Positions 1 through 14,883 of a DNA stretch of 64,000 bases are shown piece after piece. The position numbers were made by a program, and so were the translations under genes. The DNA comes from Zerene cesonia. Taxonomy: Eukaryota > Arthropoda > Insecta > Lepidoptera > Pieridae. The stretch lies in contig NC_052119.1 in assembly GCF_012273895.1 (NCBI RefSeq), positions 8,780,705 to 8,844,704 of the forward strand, read 5' to 3'. Position 1 is the stretch's first letter, and every line of letters begins with the position of its first letter. The notes beneath the pieces were generated by a model. That model was not told where the DNA came from. It saw only the letters and a program-made list of their open reading frames with translations, and did not search any database.

Positions 1-369
1 TAATTCTCAGTTCGGATAAATTTAAAAATGATGCGATAAATGAGCATTGTGTTCATTTCCTGGTCTATTTATGAGTTTTATTATTTAATAATACCATTTT
101 AATCGTGGGATTTCTAATGGTAAAAATAATCCTGCAAATGTCATAAACGCGAATTTTTGTAAGTATTGATGGATGTATGTATGTATAGATGTTTGTGACT
201 GTTTCACGCAAAAAATACTGGACAACTGGAATAACACATAGGCAACTTATAAATAATTACATCTCTTAAGCATTATAATAATGTTAGCAATAAGCATTTA
301 AATGCAATTTATTAATACTCAAAAGATTAATTACTTTGGTGGGTGTTTCACTTTATTTATAACTAACTA

Positions 370-525
370 TTCACTCCGGCTTTACACGTGGTATAATGGT
401 ACACTCAGTGAAGTTACTATTTTCTAATGGCGAAAGAATTTTTGATCGGTCCAGTCGTTATTGAGTGAAAACGTTACAAACATACAAAGATATAAAAGTT
501 TCCTCTTTATAATATTAGTGTAAAT
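370..525 (-). mobile_element. Short interspersed repeat, 'GGCTTCGCTCGTGGTA' type
   Basis: A degenerate copy of a short repeat with a GC-rich end (CTCCGGCTTTACACGTGGTA), a TCA(C/G)TCAGTGAAG core and a TATAATATTAGTGTA end. Better copies lie near 60640-60795; fragments occur near 5275-5400, 10130-10265, 42140-42230, 44578-44640 and 60395-60530. The overall build resembles short non-autonomous Helitrons, but I cannot assign the family firmly. Confidence 0.5.
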
Positions 526-832
526 CAACATTTCCCTTACCTTGAGAAAACTATACATTCTCAGCATTCTTCTCTTATTATTTTAATTATTTATTCAGTC
601 GTGCTTTTAGAAGCGTAATGCTCTCTCATTTATTTACCTTAAAGGCTATGGAGTGTTACGTACGGGTGATATTTACTACAATATATATTATGTATCTACA
701 TTTCTTTTCCCTTTTAGTTCAATTGCCTTCCATTAACCATTTATTTCCATGTGTATATAATTTTTTCGTTTGTATATATGTTTTTTTTTTTAATAAGTAT
801 AACAACAACAAATACATGGAGGCATCTTAAGT

Positions 833-1065
833 TTTTTTTTTTTTTTTTATGTCACAGTCGGCAATGGAGCTGATGGGTCGCCTGATGGTAAGCGCTACCA
901 CCGCCCATGAACATTTATAGAGGCATAAGATCCATTGCAGACTTTACGCCTCTACAAATGGATTGCCGACTTTTTGGGATGGGATTAAGAAAGGATTGGC
1001 GAGAGGAATAAAGGAAAGGACTGGGAAGGGAAGGAAAAGGATATGGGTCTCCGGGCCATAAGTAT
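833..1065 (+). repeat. T-tract SINE-like repeat (family B)
   Basis: Begins with a long T run, then ATGTCACAGTCGGCAATGGA, GCCTGATGGTAAGCGCTACC and a purine-rich AAGGAAAGG tract. The same order recurs at 15.1, 21.1, 22.2, 31.3, 43.9, 49.6, 51.0 and 57.1 kb, in either orientation, which identifies it as an interspersed repeat. I use 'family B' only as a local label. Confidence 0.75.
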
Positions 1066-2130
1066 GCTCTATATCCACTTTTAACCTAAGTTTCCAAATA
1101 CAAAGAAGGTCCTCAATTCGTGTGTTTGTTCGTAACTCAAAAACTTCATAAGCCTATAACCGATTTACGTGACGTAGAAAATTTGTCATTAGAATATGGA
1201 GTTATCTCTCCTAAAGATGTCGATGATGTTTTGTGAAGAAAATTATAATTTCTTAAGAAAATGGAATAATAGTATAAAAGAGGCGACCCTCAATGCATGT
1301 CATATCAATTTTATATTATACCGGAAGACAGCCTTTTTGATATTCTACAGCTTAAGTGTTTCTGAAGGACATACACTCATATTCCAATAAGTTTTCTCAA
1401 TGAAAACAAAATCAGAACGACAAAAATTAAAAATTCAAATAAAATACCGTCCTCTTATCTGAACAATTGAGATATCCAACGTATCAATTAAGTCGAATTT
1501 ATGCCATTATACGGCTAACGATACCTCTCCGGATACTAATTGCTTCTACAAAGTGGTCTATAGCCCTTCTAATGGTACACCCTCGACCCTTTTAAGTGTA
1601 CGGCAAAAAGTTTTGGACCAATTGTTTTGAATATTTATGTAAGCGGACCCTTAATAATTATATACGAACTCATTCAGGTAAGATGAGTAAGAATCACTAT
1701 AATATATCGTTATATAAATTAAGGTAAGGTCAATATATACAAAATAAAAATCATTTCTTGCTTCTCATGCTTTGAAAATTCATAAAACCTTACACAGGCA
1801 ATGAAAATCAACCCTAAAATCTTATAAATTCTTCTAACTTTGATATTTTGGGCATTCTAGAATTTCTATGTTTATAATATATTCGTCATTTTAATATCGC
1901 AACATTCACAAATACGTAGTGCTTACGTAACTTAAACAAACAAACATTGACTCTATTGCAAATATCTTAAATACAAGATATTTCCGTAACCGTAATAAAG
2001 ATATTTGATTTGATTTCTTATTTTATATTTTAGGGCGTGTGTGAGTTTACGTGTGTTTTTTTATGTCAAACACGTGAGTATGTGTGTGTCCTGTTTGAAT
2101 AACTATCTATTGCAAAATAATAGTAATAAT

Positions 2131-2430
2131 CATCATCATCAGCCCATATATATGTTCCCACTGCTGGGACACGGGCCTCCTATGAGAGTTCAGGCTCCAC
2201 CACGCTGGCCAAGTGCGGGTTGGCAGATGTCACATGCCATCGAACTTTTAATTCTTGGACATGCCGGTTTCCTCACGATGTTTTCCTTCACCGTTTTAAG
2301 CAGTGGTGATGTTATCTTCATGCGCAGATAAATTGAAAAATCAATTTATTTCCTGCGCGCTCGCCCGGTCTCGAACCCCGACTTATCGATTTTGAAATCC
2401 GAGGTCCTCACCACTGAGCCACCACTGCTT
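2131..2430 (-). repeat. tRNA-derived SINE (family A)
   Basis: Read on the minus strand it starts AAGCAGTGGTGGCTCAGTGG (pol III A-box region), continues to GGGGTTCGAGACC (B box), and ends in a short ATC/GAT microsatellite tail. The same layout recurs at 7.2, 24.8, 30.5 and 61.2 kb. The A and B boxes identify a tRNA-derived SINE rather than a functional tRNA. Confidence 0.85.
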
Positions 2431-3390
2431 TTTATATATTATTTTTATAGTAATAATAACATTCATAAAATATACCAAAAATATCCCACAATCAAAGCTT
2501 AAAAGTAAACCGTTTAAACTTTGAAGTGTTTAATTAAAGTAAGTAGCTCGATTAATCTATCCAAAGAGGCTTAACGAAAGCGTACACTACAGATTTATGG
2601 TTTAATAGACTTCAATATTAAATTTCTAGTTACCTACTCCTCTGTATAGCGGGGAAGTATTTGAACGATTAAAAACTTTGTTATACTCAAACAAAATAGC
2701 TATTTTCTATTAAGCCGACTACGACGAATGACTTAGTCTACGTTAAATTATGCTTTACCTGGGTATTGTATAATAATCGGCCTCGATAAATCATACAAAT
2801 CACAATTTCGTTTCAACATAATTAAATATAAAATCCTCAATAATGTTAATTAGCAGCGTAAAATTTACATTGCTACATTCATCTTCATCATTATAGATGT
2901 AAATATAAGAATAAATAGGTACAGGAAGTATGTATATTCAATAAAATTAACTTTTGAGTTTCACTGTCCTTTCTTGCTATATAGTATATCAAATAGGAAA
3001 AATTTAGCTGCGAAATCTATTTTAAAATATAAAAAGATTGGAGAGGTGAAAATATTTAAAACTAGAAATAAATACCCCAATGGAAAATATAACGTTTTCA
3101 AACGTTCTAAAAAATTCAGTTGCAAGCCTTTGTTTCAATTGAAATCTATAGACTAAAAGGGCTTGTCTATGGAATGATTTATGTATATCTGTATTTGCAA
3201 TTGATTGTTTGTGCCATCTGGAATTGAAGATGGATTTATTGGACTTTGACAGATGTCAATAATGGAGCACAGATGCTGTTATAATGGTTTTCCCGCATCG
3301 ATATTAGGTATATGCAATCAATGTAGTTATATCAAATTTAACTTATAGCGTATATTTTAAACCATTATTTTCATATAATTTTATGCATGA

Positions 3391-3590
3391 CTAGCTGCGC
3401 CCCGCGGTTTCACCCGCGTAAGTCCGTATCCCATAGGAATATCGGGATAAAAAGTTGCCTATATGTTATTCCAGTTGTCCAGCTATCTACGTACCAAATT
3501 TAATTGCAATCGGTTCAGTACTTTTTGCGTGAAAGAGCAACAAACACACACACATCCTTACAAACTTTTGCATTTATAATATTAGTAGGA
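3391..3590 (-). mobile_element. Non-autonomous Helitron (Lep1/HeliLep type)
   Basis: On the minus strand it runs from TCCTACTAATATTATAAATG to a hairpin, CGCGGGTGAAACCGCG, and a CTAG terminus. This matches Helitron rules: a 5' TC, a 3' subterminal hairpin and CTRR. The internal block TCACGCAAAAAGTACTGAAC and the ATCCCGATATTCC segment recur in about nine other copies in this window. Confidence 0.85.
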
Positions 3591-6500
3591 TGCTTTCCGG
3601 TGTCCACGTACCAAGCCTATATACTAATTTCCTTATTGATATACTAAATGGGAAAGTGAGTTTGTTTATTTATTTGTTTCTTCCACGCGCGACTTTTATG
3701 TCTGGATTTTTTTATTTATAACAATAACATAATACGAACACGACGTTACTTATATAGAAACGAATGTATTTTTATGTTAAAATATATCACAAATATATTA
3801 AAGATGCAAGTTTTATGACTCGGAATCGAATGCAATATCACCAAATATATTACAATATTGTTAGAAGTACAGAACGAATTGAATGAAACAAAATTTTAAG
3901 GAATATTACTTAGTAGGAGAAGAGAAAATAAAACATTAAAAAATAATCATTTATTAATCAATAACAAAACGATGTTAAATTATTATTTACTATATTCAAT
4001 TTTCATATCAATGTTGTGAAAAGAAGAAATAATAAAGTCAAAAGATCAACTTTCAATGGGTTAAACCAGATTTAACACTTTCCTTTCAACAGAAAATGAG
4101 GAAAGACTATTCAATGCTTCACAGCCATTTCAAGCGAAATTTATTCATTGCTAAAGGTTCCGCACAATGTCGAATCAATTTATATTAGCATTAACATATC
4201 TGAATTTTCTGCAAAGGTGTCTTTTACGATTTTCGAAAGACAAATTAATTAACAGATAACATTCACAATGCTTTTTTTGTCCAAGTATGCCCAAAACAAC
4301 CTGGATTTTGGGTATATTTACGTAGTTATTGTATTTCGTAGTTAGGGACTCAAATGTATCTAGCATTATAATGTATATTTTGTTAATGCCTCGTAAGTGG
4401 TAAGTCTTCCTATATAGCCTTGGCTGTTTGAAGCACTCGTATTTTATTCTCAGGCATTTTCTAATTGTCTTAAGATTTTGTTCTATAGAATCACCTAAAT
4501 TTAAACACTCAAGCTCTGGCCTATTTTTTAATTTACATCATTTCCGTATTTATTTAAATAGGTATTTACCTATTCAGCCAAATGACATTAATTTTCAGTG
4601 TCTCTAGATAATAATAAAATGCTTATCAGCTCTCTAGCTTTTATACGATCCAACAATATGAGTTAATTTTCAATTAGATAATACATGGCAAATAATTTAT
4701 TTGCTTTTTTGTTTTTTGGTTTGCTTGTTTCTCTTGCTGTCACGTCGTAACAGAGTAATTTAATGTCATGATTCTTGTAGTTGGAGTACCGCTACTAAAA
4801 TTTTAAGGGCGATGAAATATCTTTTTCTTTGATCACGCAAGCGAAGCTACGGTAACAGCTAGTATAACAATAAGTAGTTGTAACATCTTATATTGTTTTA
4901 AAAAAACATTCGAGAAATGCCACAGCAAGATATAAAATGAAAAAACGACGACGCTCCACGTTCAAACCGGTAAAAAAGCATTTATTCAAACTTTATTTGG
5001 GTAAGCTTTATCAACGTTGTACAGGCGAATATAAAAGGCATACAGGCTGAAATTCTATGAAATTTATAACTAACAGAGAGTTTATTAAACTCGTGACTCT
5101 TACGTGGCTTAGAAACCGTGAAATATTACATGATGTAACGGTAAAGGATAACTCATTTTACCTCATTGACGCGTCTGCCAATCTTTAAAAAGAACAATCA
5201 ATTAATTTTCGTTTAATTATAGTTATTGTAGAACTGATATAATCTTTGTTTATCCTTATCTAAATAATATAATAAAGAGGAAACATTTTTAGTGTGTTTG
5301 TTTGTAACGTTGTCATATAAAAGGAAGTCGAATTTTCAAAAAATTCTTTCATCATAGCTTGACACTGAGTGACATAGACTATATATGTACCACGGATAAA
5401 GTAAGGGCGTTCAGCTTATGTTTTGATAAAATGAAAAACATACATACAATATTAACCAAATTCAAGTTTGTTTTATCATTTATAACACGAGAATGGCTGG
5501 ATAAATGAAGATCAGAGTAGACGAAGGACGATATTTGGAAAAACGTACGCAAAATGAATATTTCTCGGTTAAAAACCTGTTTGATCTCATTTTCATAAAT
5601 TAATAAAGCCTGAGCTTATACATAAAATAATAAAGTTACCAATAATTTGAACTTTCTACGTAAAACCCTAAATTACTCAAATGTTAAATTAATGTACCTA
5701 TCGAAGGCTTGGCGTGGTTACAATCTAAATAAGATTTTGCAAATACGTTACACTTATAACAAATATGGTCATTAATTACCCTAGTATGACGTCGCTACAA
5801 TACTCGCTCCACCCGCTGAGTAATCAGAGCTTAATATCTTTTTAATAACATGAGGCTTACCTGCCAATATTTTTAATCTGTCTTAGTTTTTTTATTATAA
5901 CCGACTCATGAACGGAGAAATGACGATGGATATATGTTTTGTCTATGGGAATTTGTATGAAATTTCCTTATGAGATAGATATAGTGTGTTGGGATATGAT
6001 TATTTTACTAAGAATAATATATCAGAGGGTTTATCTGGCAACCACAAGCTATAGTAGAATGAGCTTACTCACGCGACTTTCCTCGCTATTACTATTTACT
6101 AATGGTACAATAATTAACCACAAAGACATTGTAGTATTTAGGCAGTCAACATCATAGCTATATAATTGGTGCATTTATATTGGAGCACAAAACTGAATTA
6201 ATGGCAAATATCGTTTACAAACAAACAATGCATCGGAATGCTAATGAATATTCCTCGTTTTCTTATTTTATATCCAATGTGATCAGTTATTATTTCTATG
6301 TATACAATAAAATTTACATGAAAGAAAAATAGATGCAGAACAAATATAAAAGTAAATCGAATCATGTAATCCACACATAACCCTAGAACGGCTGAACGGT
6401 TGCTAATGAATTTGTTTTATATTTATCTCCTCTTACATGTAATAACGATTGAAGTCATACAAAAAAGGTCTATCCAAGCCGATCCGGGGAGAGCAGCTAG

Positions 6501-7156
6501 TATTTATCAACTTAGCTCTAAACTTTATGTATAAACGATATATTATATGTATATATTACAATTAAAACTCATTTTCAGTTTTAACAAGGATATTATTTTT
6601 ATATTATTTAGTTACAACTTCTTCTAACTATCGCAAACGCATTCTATCGAAAAACGGATTAAATGGTATCATATATAACCGAATCAAAAAGCACCTTAAA
6701 GCTATAGAAATGAGCAACGTATATTCAATGAATGAAGGGTCCTTATTCTATTAATACATATGCAATGCCGTCACACATTTTCCTTTCAAATACCTAAATC
6801 CATTCTATGCGTTCTAAAACTTCGGTTCTGAATAATGAAATAGTGTTTGCCATGAGCGATAAATTAAACTCCATGTTTCTTTTTAAACTGGCTTCGGCGG
6901 AAGGCGGTTCTCAATTCGAATGTATTTTTTTGAATGATTAGAGCCTTCATCAGACTGAATGGTTTTTGTTGTTATTTTTATTTGAAAGCTGGTGCCTTCC
7001 GGGTCGTTTTAAATATCATCTAGTTCTGACAATTTGAGACTGTTAATTATTATTCGTAATTACAATTCGTAACTTGTTTGATAAAACCCAGCGTAGGTAT
7101 GTATATGTTATATTCTATACGTTCAACCTTAAAAATCCATTTTATGCTAACTTTAT

Positions 7157-7428
7157 CATCATCAGCTCATGTATCTCTGGGACACAGGTGTCCTATAAAG
7201 GTTCAGGCTATAATCCACCACGCCAAGTGAGTATTGGCAAATGTTCCGTGTCGTCCAACTTTAAGTCATGCCGGTTTCCTCACGATGATTTCTTCCATCG
7301 TTTCCAGTTGCAGTGATGTCTATTCGCAGATGAATTGAAAAATCAAGTTCCTCCGCTCTCGTATAGTCTCGAACCCACTACCTTTCAATTGAAGTCAATA
7401 GTCCTTTCCACTAAGCAACCATTGCCCA
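7157..7428 (-). repeat. Degraded tRNA-derived SINE (family A)
   Basis: A diverged copy with CATCATCAG tail, CACGATGATTTCTTCCATCG middle and GTCTCGAACCC B-box complement. It carries more substitutions than the copies at 2.1 and 24.8 kb, so it is an older insertion. Confidence 0.7.
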
Positions 7429-9340
7429 TGTCATTTTCGCGGTATAAAACTGTCATCCAATTTTTTTTTAAATTAAATATTATTTTTGTTGCCAGTATGA
7501 ATAAAATACCTCGATGCTTGAAAGTCCTCTGTAAAATCAATACACTTAAAACTACAAATTTTCAATATTGTGTTTCAAAGACATGTCGTGTAAATATTAC
7601 ATTAGGCTAACGGTCTGTGGCCTATTGCCAAATTCCGTCTACGGAAGTTGCCAGAACACGAGATGCATCGCCATAACGTTTAAGATATCGGATTAAGATG
7701 ATATTTTGTTCAATTCATCTGTTTATACAAAAAGTAAGCTTAAGATTTGAATAATCAAAAAGCATCACAACAGCCTACTATTTTCTAAAAAAATATGTCA
7801 AAATTCTGTGGTTACATTATAGCGGTGTAATTGACATTTGATGAAATCGGTTATAAACACAGGTACCTTAAAATAGATCTCTTAGAAAAATCCACACAAC
7901 GATTATCTTGATTTAATGTTAACTTAAATTTAAAACTGTATATTAAATATGTTTCATGTAATGAGTATTCAATAAAATTTAATTCTACTGAAACCTAATT
8001 TAATTCTAGGTACAGTTATGAAATATGTGTAAATATTGAACATTAATAATTGTATGTATTGAGAATTAATTTAATTAGGTGTTACTAGCGTTGTTTTTGA
8101 TGTGTTTCATTTATTAACTAAAACATGTTTCACATGCATGAAGTTAACATTATCGCGATAGATGTTTTTTTTTTTGAATTGTATGAAAATAAATTATGAT
8201 AAATCTTGATACTAAGGAAATTTATATAACTAAAGGGTTGTTTAGATTTTTCTGTTATAAACAAATATTCCTGCAGGCGCAAAGTCAGAAAATTAATAAA
8301 TGTATGTACATCATATTATAATATTAAATAGTGTTTCTTATTTATGTATTTGTTTATTTTATTTATTTATTTATTTACTATCATTTTTCTTTTTTTTTGG
8401 GTACTAATTGAAAACCAGTGATAGGAGCTCTCCTAGCAAACGCTGAATTAGATCCTTTTTGGTGGCGGTATGAAACGTTTTTTTATTGATAAGGTGTAAT
8501 TGTGCATGTCTTCAATGTTTTGTATCATGTCATGTCCATCTTATAAATGATTTTTCTTTTCTTTTCCTTCTTTTTTTTAATATATGTAGATATGTACGGG
8601 GGGTTGTTGTAATTCTAGCTTGCTATTATGTGAATATATGACCATGAACTGTACTGTCAATTGAATCATGTAGGCAAATATTAGTTCGGACACTAACTTT
8701 GTTTTTTACTTATTCCCTTCTGAGAGAATAGGTATACTTTGTATATGCACACAAAAAAAAATACAAGAAGGATCAATTTTATCGACTATCAAGATAAAAA
8801 TGGAGACTATGAATGCATACTTTTTCAAATAAAAAAAAAACGTTTTGGTGGAGACATCGGTAATCATGCATAATGGAATATATAGCATTCTTCGTGTTTT
8901 ATAAAGTGCCAACTCATTTCGAGCCCCGATTCGTTTGACACCATTTTTAATTCAAACCTACAACCGTACGACACGAGATTTCGCAAACAAAAGATATTCG
9001 TTCAATTTATTTTCCATTTCCTTCGCTCAAATATATATATTTTTAGCATATTCTAAACTGGATAGTTGCAAATGGGCTTACACGTGATGTGTAACGAGTG
9101 TGACAGAAACAGCTTTTGGATGTTACAGAGAGCTGTTTTCTAGAAATATGTCATAATCTTTTATAGGGCTTACAGTTTACATAATACAACTAGTAACAAT
9201 AAGAAGTCCGAGGCGCACCGCTAGTGACAAAGAGTGTAATAATAGTGTGAATAAAGTGTGTATATAGTGTGTATAGTAAAGATATAAAATCGATTAAAAA
9301 TTAAACCATCGTTACCCATTGTATGATCAACAATAATTAT

Positions 9341-9665
9341 TTTTGACGTGACAACGTCTTAAATTAGGTTGCGGCTCGGAGTCACTCATGAAAAAGTGTA
9401 ACGCCCGGTAACGTTACGAACGGTTAACGTTATGAGTCACCGAACTATGATCGGTCCGCCGCGCGCGCAGCACTAGAGAATTAGGCGCATTGAATCGGCG
9501 CGTGCTTGTGTCTCTGTCTCTGTCTTTTTAGTAAACAAAATATATTTTCTATAGTTAAAATTTGTGCAATTCTTATTTTCATTCAATTCCTTGTTCCTAT
9601 TGTGCAATTTAATTATATTCATATCAATAAATATTCTACCGAGAAAAAGACGTTGTCACGTAAAA
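9341..9665. repeat. Inverted-repeat unit around a GC-rich core
   Basis: GACGTGACAACGTCTT at 9345-9360 is matched in reverse complement at 9647-9661, about 290 bp away. Between them lies an unusually GC-rich block (about 9365-9515) with GGTAACGTTACG-like palindromes and a CCGCCGCGCGCGC tract, in a region that is otherwise strongly AT-rich. It may be part of a transposon or an LTR. I do not recognise the family. Confidence 0.45.
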
Positions 9666-12600
9666 TCTTCGCCCGTAAAACCGACTTTACAGGCAACCAT
9701 TTTTTTCGTTCTTATCATATAGATATAGAGATATGTAATAAATATTCTACAAAAAATATTCCAAATATCTTTATACACAAATCAATATGATATACGAATT
9801 CGGCAATTTAAAATTAATTACAGCATATTCATTTCATAAGTCCATTAAAATCCTTTTAAAATTTATATCTCTTCACAGTCAAAATGAAATCTAAAAAGCT
9901 TTAATATCAATTCATATTAAGCGTTTAACTCTAAGTTAATGCGTAGATTTTATTTCCTTCCTAGAATTGCTAGGTAAAAATATTTATAATGGAACGTAGG
10001 CAATAATATATTTAAATAAGAAGGGAAAATCATTTATTTAATCTTGATACGCAATTATATACTTCAAGGACGCACGTGCTCAATATGCGATCTAAAATAA
10101 GACATACTGATTACAGATGCTGCATATATAATAATATTATAAAGAGGAAATATTTGTATGTGTGTATTTTTTTCACAAAAAAGTACTGGACCAATTTCAA
10201 AAATAATTTCATTATTAGAACGCTGTACTTCACTGACATATAAGTGTACCACGGGCGAAGCTTCATTTATTCTCTCATCACAAATGAGTATAATTGTTAT
10301 ACTTATTGTTTAATACTAAACATTTGTGAGAGACTGGTGCCCGAGGTAAGCATGAAATACTTGTGTTACGGGTCACCAGGCCCCCAAGAATTTTACAGTT
10401 ACATTTAAGATAACAATGAATATTATGCGCTTAATTGAATTGATGAGATTTTTTTTTTTTTTGATGAATATGATTTTTTGATGAAGCTGGAACGAGCAAC
10501 TAGTAATTTGTATCACAGCTAATAGATAAAAACTGAACATCGACAACTGAATATAAAGATTTATTGCCCGTCTGCAGTAGGTGTAAAGGTTAAAATGTAT
10601 GTATGTATGTCCATTTATTTTCCACTCTCTACAGCCGTAAGCAGTAATAATTAGAATTATGGTAGCGGAATAGGCTATAATATAAATTATCTAAATGACG
10701 CTCAAAAGTTAAATAAAACTATATAGTAGTTTGTAACAAAAAACGATTTATATGTTCATTCCCTACCCAAACAATATGTATATTAAATAAGATATTATTT
10801 TTAGACCATTACAATATAACTATAAATTTTGAAATAAAGTTATATCAAAGAAGATGAATTACAGAAACAAAAACCCAATTGCTAAAAATAAATAAACTGC
10901 CTAAAAGTAGATATTATAATTTTCAATGCTGCAGGCGATGCAGGAGTAACAGTACGTCTTTGCCTACGGTCTAGAAATATCTACCAAAATTGCATTAGTC
11001 ACTTTAAACTCATAGGAATAAACAGTCATTTTACACAATAATTCACGTACCAACGACGCACATATAATCCAGTCCCGGCTCAAGAGTGTTCACGATAAAT
11101 TTCACCACAAGCCATCAATTTTTATCGTCCTTTCCGTTTTACTGCTTTCTGATAGTATTGGGTTCTCTAGCACATAGAACAATGTCAAAACTCTGTGTAT
11201 CGCTCAAGAAATCGACAACAGAATTTGTTCTATCCCATTATTCCATATTTATATTACAGTTTTTTTCTCCTTATTTAATGTTTTCTTCTATTTTATGTAA
11301 CCATTCGCATGTCAGCTGTGACTGGCGAATTGTGCTGATCATGTTTTACAAATAAAACCAATGTATAAACACTTATCATGCGAATAATTAATTTCATTAC
11401 ATTTTCATAAAGTTGAATAGCTTGAGGTTTTGAACGAGATTATTAAAGATTATCTCAGTGATTGTTCGTTCAAATCAAATTATTATGTTGATGTTTTGTA
11501 CTGCCTATGTCTACACTTCTTTGATATACTGGACGATTCTCTCTGGGTCAATATTCGATTGTGGAAATGTACCTCTCTTCCTCCACATACTGGATATATT
11601 TATAGATTGTATGTTACGACGTAAGCAGTGGAGCATCAATGAAAAATGGGAAAATTATTGTTCTTTCATAGCGGACGGAGTTACATACGAGTTTGCTAAA
11701 TAAATATTGATAAATTCACATAATAAGAAAATGAAATATAGAATTTCGATGTATACTGGTGTGACGTCTTTAAATCAAATTTATAATCATAACAAATACT
11801 TGTTGTTCATTATTTAAACTATTAATTAATAGTAATTTTTTTACACTAACTTAATTATTATCTAAGTAAACCCCGCCAGTATAATATTCCCGTCACTTAT
11901 CTAACAAATAACTCAATTTCTTGTTAAAATTCACTTAACGCAGCTGTAAGTTCACTACTTCAACTCGCTAACTTAATTTTTATTCGAAATGTCTCGACAA
12001 TGTTCTTAAGTGTTACTTTTAAGAAAAATTGCTTGAAATGTAGATCATTGAGTCGCTAGATTTTTGGTTTAACTTATGTTATTATAAAGATAGATTTACG
12101 TTGTTTAATTCCATGAATCGGACCGGAGCCCTATATCCTTCCTTACGCTTCCCAGTCCTTTCGTTTCATCAATCTTTTATCCCATATATTTTCATAAGCG
12201 TTGATAGCGGTTGCTGCCAGGCAAAACATCAGATTCTTTCCCGACAATGACCAAAAAAACAAACAAAATACCGTCCAGCGTTTCCGGTCAAATATAAAAA
12301 TTGTGTCTTATCCTTCTTCTAACGCTACGAAATAATGGAAACCAGACTATTAATAAATTGCATTGTTTTCTAGACAAGACAATTTAGAAGCCCTACAAGA
12401 GATTTCTCTTTAATAATAAGCTTTTATACACTCGCCATGTATTCCCATTATTTGTTGATTCTTGTATTTTTTTTTCAATCTAGACTCATTAATAAAGAAA
12501 ATTGCTGTTAAAGAAATTTGTATACACCTACTTTTAACACTGATATTTCCAAACAAGGCCTTTAATATAAAAAACAAAATTTTTCAACAAAATTTAAATC

Positions 12601-14101
12601 AAGCCCGAGCTAAAGAGGATTTTTCAAACAGATGTAATACAAAACGATTTCTATCATTATTAAATTCTCTCAAAGGCTTATCCCGGAGTTATAAAGTTGA
12701 TATCTTTTACTCCACCTCTTCAAAAGACAATTTCGTTGAATGATGTTTTCACGTCAAACGGGGCATCGTTACAATTTTTTTATCTTTTATAAAAATTTAT
12801 ATGAAGTCACGTATTTCTGACCAAGTCGTGGGTAGGTCGACAACTCTAAGTTAGGAATATTTCGTTTTTTTATAACCACTATTGATTAGTTGGCTTTATT
12901 CAAGATCGCAGAATTTCATATTAAACTATCGTCAAAAAATCTCCGAGCGTCGTTGTATATAACGAAAAAAATTAACACCTTATTTCATGACATTAATGTT
13001 CAGTCTGCTGTATCTAATAACTTTGCTTGTACACTCATAGCATTGAATTGTGACGGGGATAATTTAAATTTCAAGATTATGTCAGTAAAGATTATTTTAA
13101 TACAAAATTAAAATAGTATATATTGATTTGCAATGATCGCACCAATTTCAAAAGACGATGCATTAATATAAATTTTGTAAACAAAACTTTAACTGTATGA
13201 CCTCATACATATTCAGAGATCTATTAAAGCATTGGAAATTATCAGCTATATTTATTGTACCGCATGCTACATATATTATATTTCAAAAGAAGCCGCTTAA
13301 CTTACCTTGTTAAATATAAGAAATTCTAATAATTCCTTGCGAAGAATCGTTAACAATTTTCAATCTACACAAGAAAAACAACTTTTCAACCTACAAAAGG
13401 ATGACATGCAAGATTTCTGTACATTATTACAAGATTTTTAATCGAAATTATCCAACCATTTAAGAAGATGACTTGTGCTCTCGTAGTCTGGCAGTTTTTC
13501 TAATAAATACAAAACTCTGAATAACAGAGGCTACCTAAATAAAGTCGAAACTAATGAACTCGAAAAATCTATGCGGATATTATAAACCTAAAAAGTTTGT
13601 TTGTTTGATCGCGCTTAACTTAGGAAGTACTTCACCGATTTCAAAAATTATGTATACTGCTAACTAACCAGGAGAACGCTGTTCTGCCTTACTCTTATCA
13701 TATAGAAGTATGAAAAATACATGCTTGCCGATTGTCAGACCTACCCGATATTCACATAATACTTCGTAAGAATCGGTCCAGCTGTTTCAGAGGAGTATAG
13801 TTACTAACATTGTAACAAGAATTTCATATATATAGAGATATATGTACAATACATATAATAGAATTGGCTGCAAGCCGGATTGGACCACTGGTTATTAGGA
13901 TATTTTTTGCCTTCACTTTGCCTTATTCATAAACATCTTTTAAATATATCGTTATGCTTCATTGATAATGCTGTGAAGATTATAATGTTCATAACATTAC
14001 CAATTTGTAGTATCTAAAATTATAATAGGATTCAATTATGCCTATATAACTGAAAGAACTTATTATAATAAGAATGGCTAATCAATAATAATTTATTACA
14101 C

Positions 14102-14278
14102 GTTAGCTGCGCCCCGCGGTTTCACCCGCATGGCTCCGTATCCCGTAGGAATATCGGGATAAAAAGCTGTCTATGTACCAAATTTCATTGCATTCGGTTC
14201 AGTAGTTTTTTCGTGAAAGACTAACAAACACACACACATCCTTACAAACTTTCGTATTTATAGATAATATTAGTAGGA
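14102..14278 (-). mobile_element. Non-autonomous Helitron (Lep1/HeliLep type)
   Basis: Minus-strand copy ending in CGGGGCGCAGCTAA, with the subterminal hairpin CGGGTGAAACCGCG and the opposite end at TCCTACTAATATTA. It is slightly shorter than the 3.4 kb copy: the 'TATAGGCAACTTTTT' stretch is missing. Confidence 0.8.
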
Positions 14279-14359
14279 TTCTATTCAGTGCTATGATATT
14301 AAGCGGGATTTTAACACGTACTTGATTAGCCTATTATTGTAGCCCCGTGTCTCTTTTGC

Positions 14360-14475
14360 TAAATGTATTTCAAACTCAAACTCAAACTTATTCATTTAAG
14401 TAGACATCTTATTATAGAAGCACTTTTGAATCAATTTGTACAGAGAAAAGCTGGTAAGAAACTCTGTAGTGGCTC
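14360..14475. mobile_element. Probable LINE 3'-end fragment
   Basis: A run of CAAACTCAAACTCAAAC followed by TATTCATTTAAGTAGACATC and AGCACTTTTGAATCAA looks like the widespread 3' end of a lepidopteran non-LTR retrotransposon. It has no coding content. The call rests on general familiarity with the motif, so confidence is low. Confidence 0.35.
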
Positions 14476-14883
14476 TTTTAGAGCTTATTTCATTTATAAT
14501 TGGATATTATATATCCAATTATAATATATATATATATACCCGCCACAATATATATATATATATATATTGTATTGTATTTGAACTCATATATTTTCTACAA
14601 AGATACTGAATTTTGTTTAATAAAAAAGATATAAACTTCGATCAAAAATCGATTAGCTTACTTCAAAAGATCGTATTGTAATGTTAGTTACAATCATCTT
14701 AAGAAAGATTCTAATAAAACAATTAATGAAAAGGCAAAGACACCTAAAGACTTGAATTAACACACGTGTAAATAAACAAACGACACTTTTCCTCAATACT
14801 TCGAATTTTTCTCAGACTAAACAAACACAAGCGATTACGCATGTAAATTTCATAAGAAGGAAAATCATGCGTGGATTATAACT

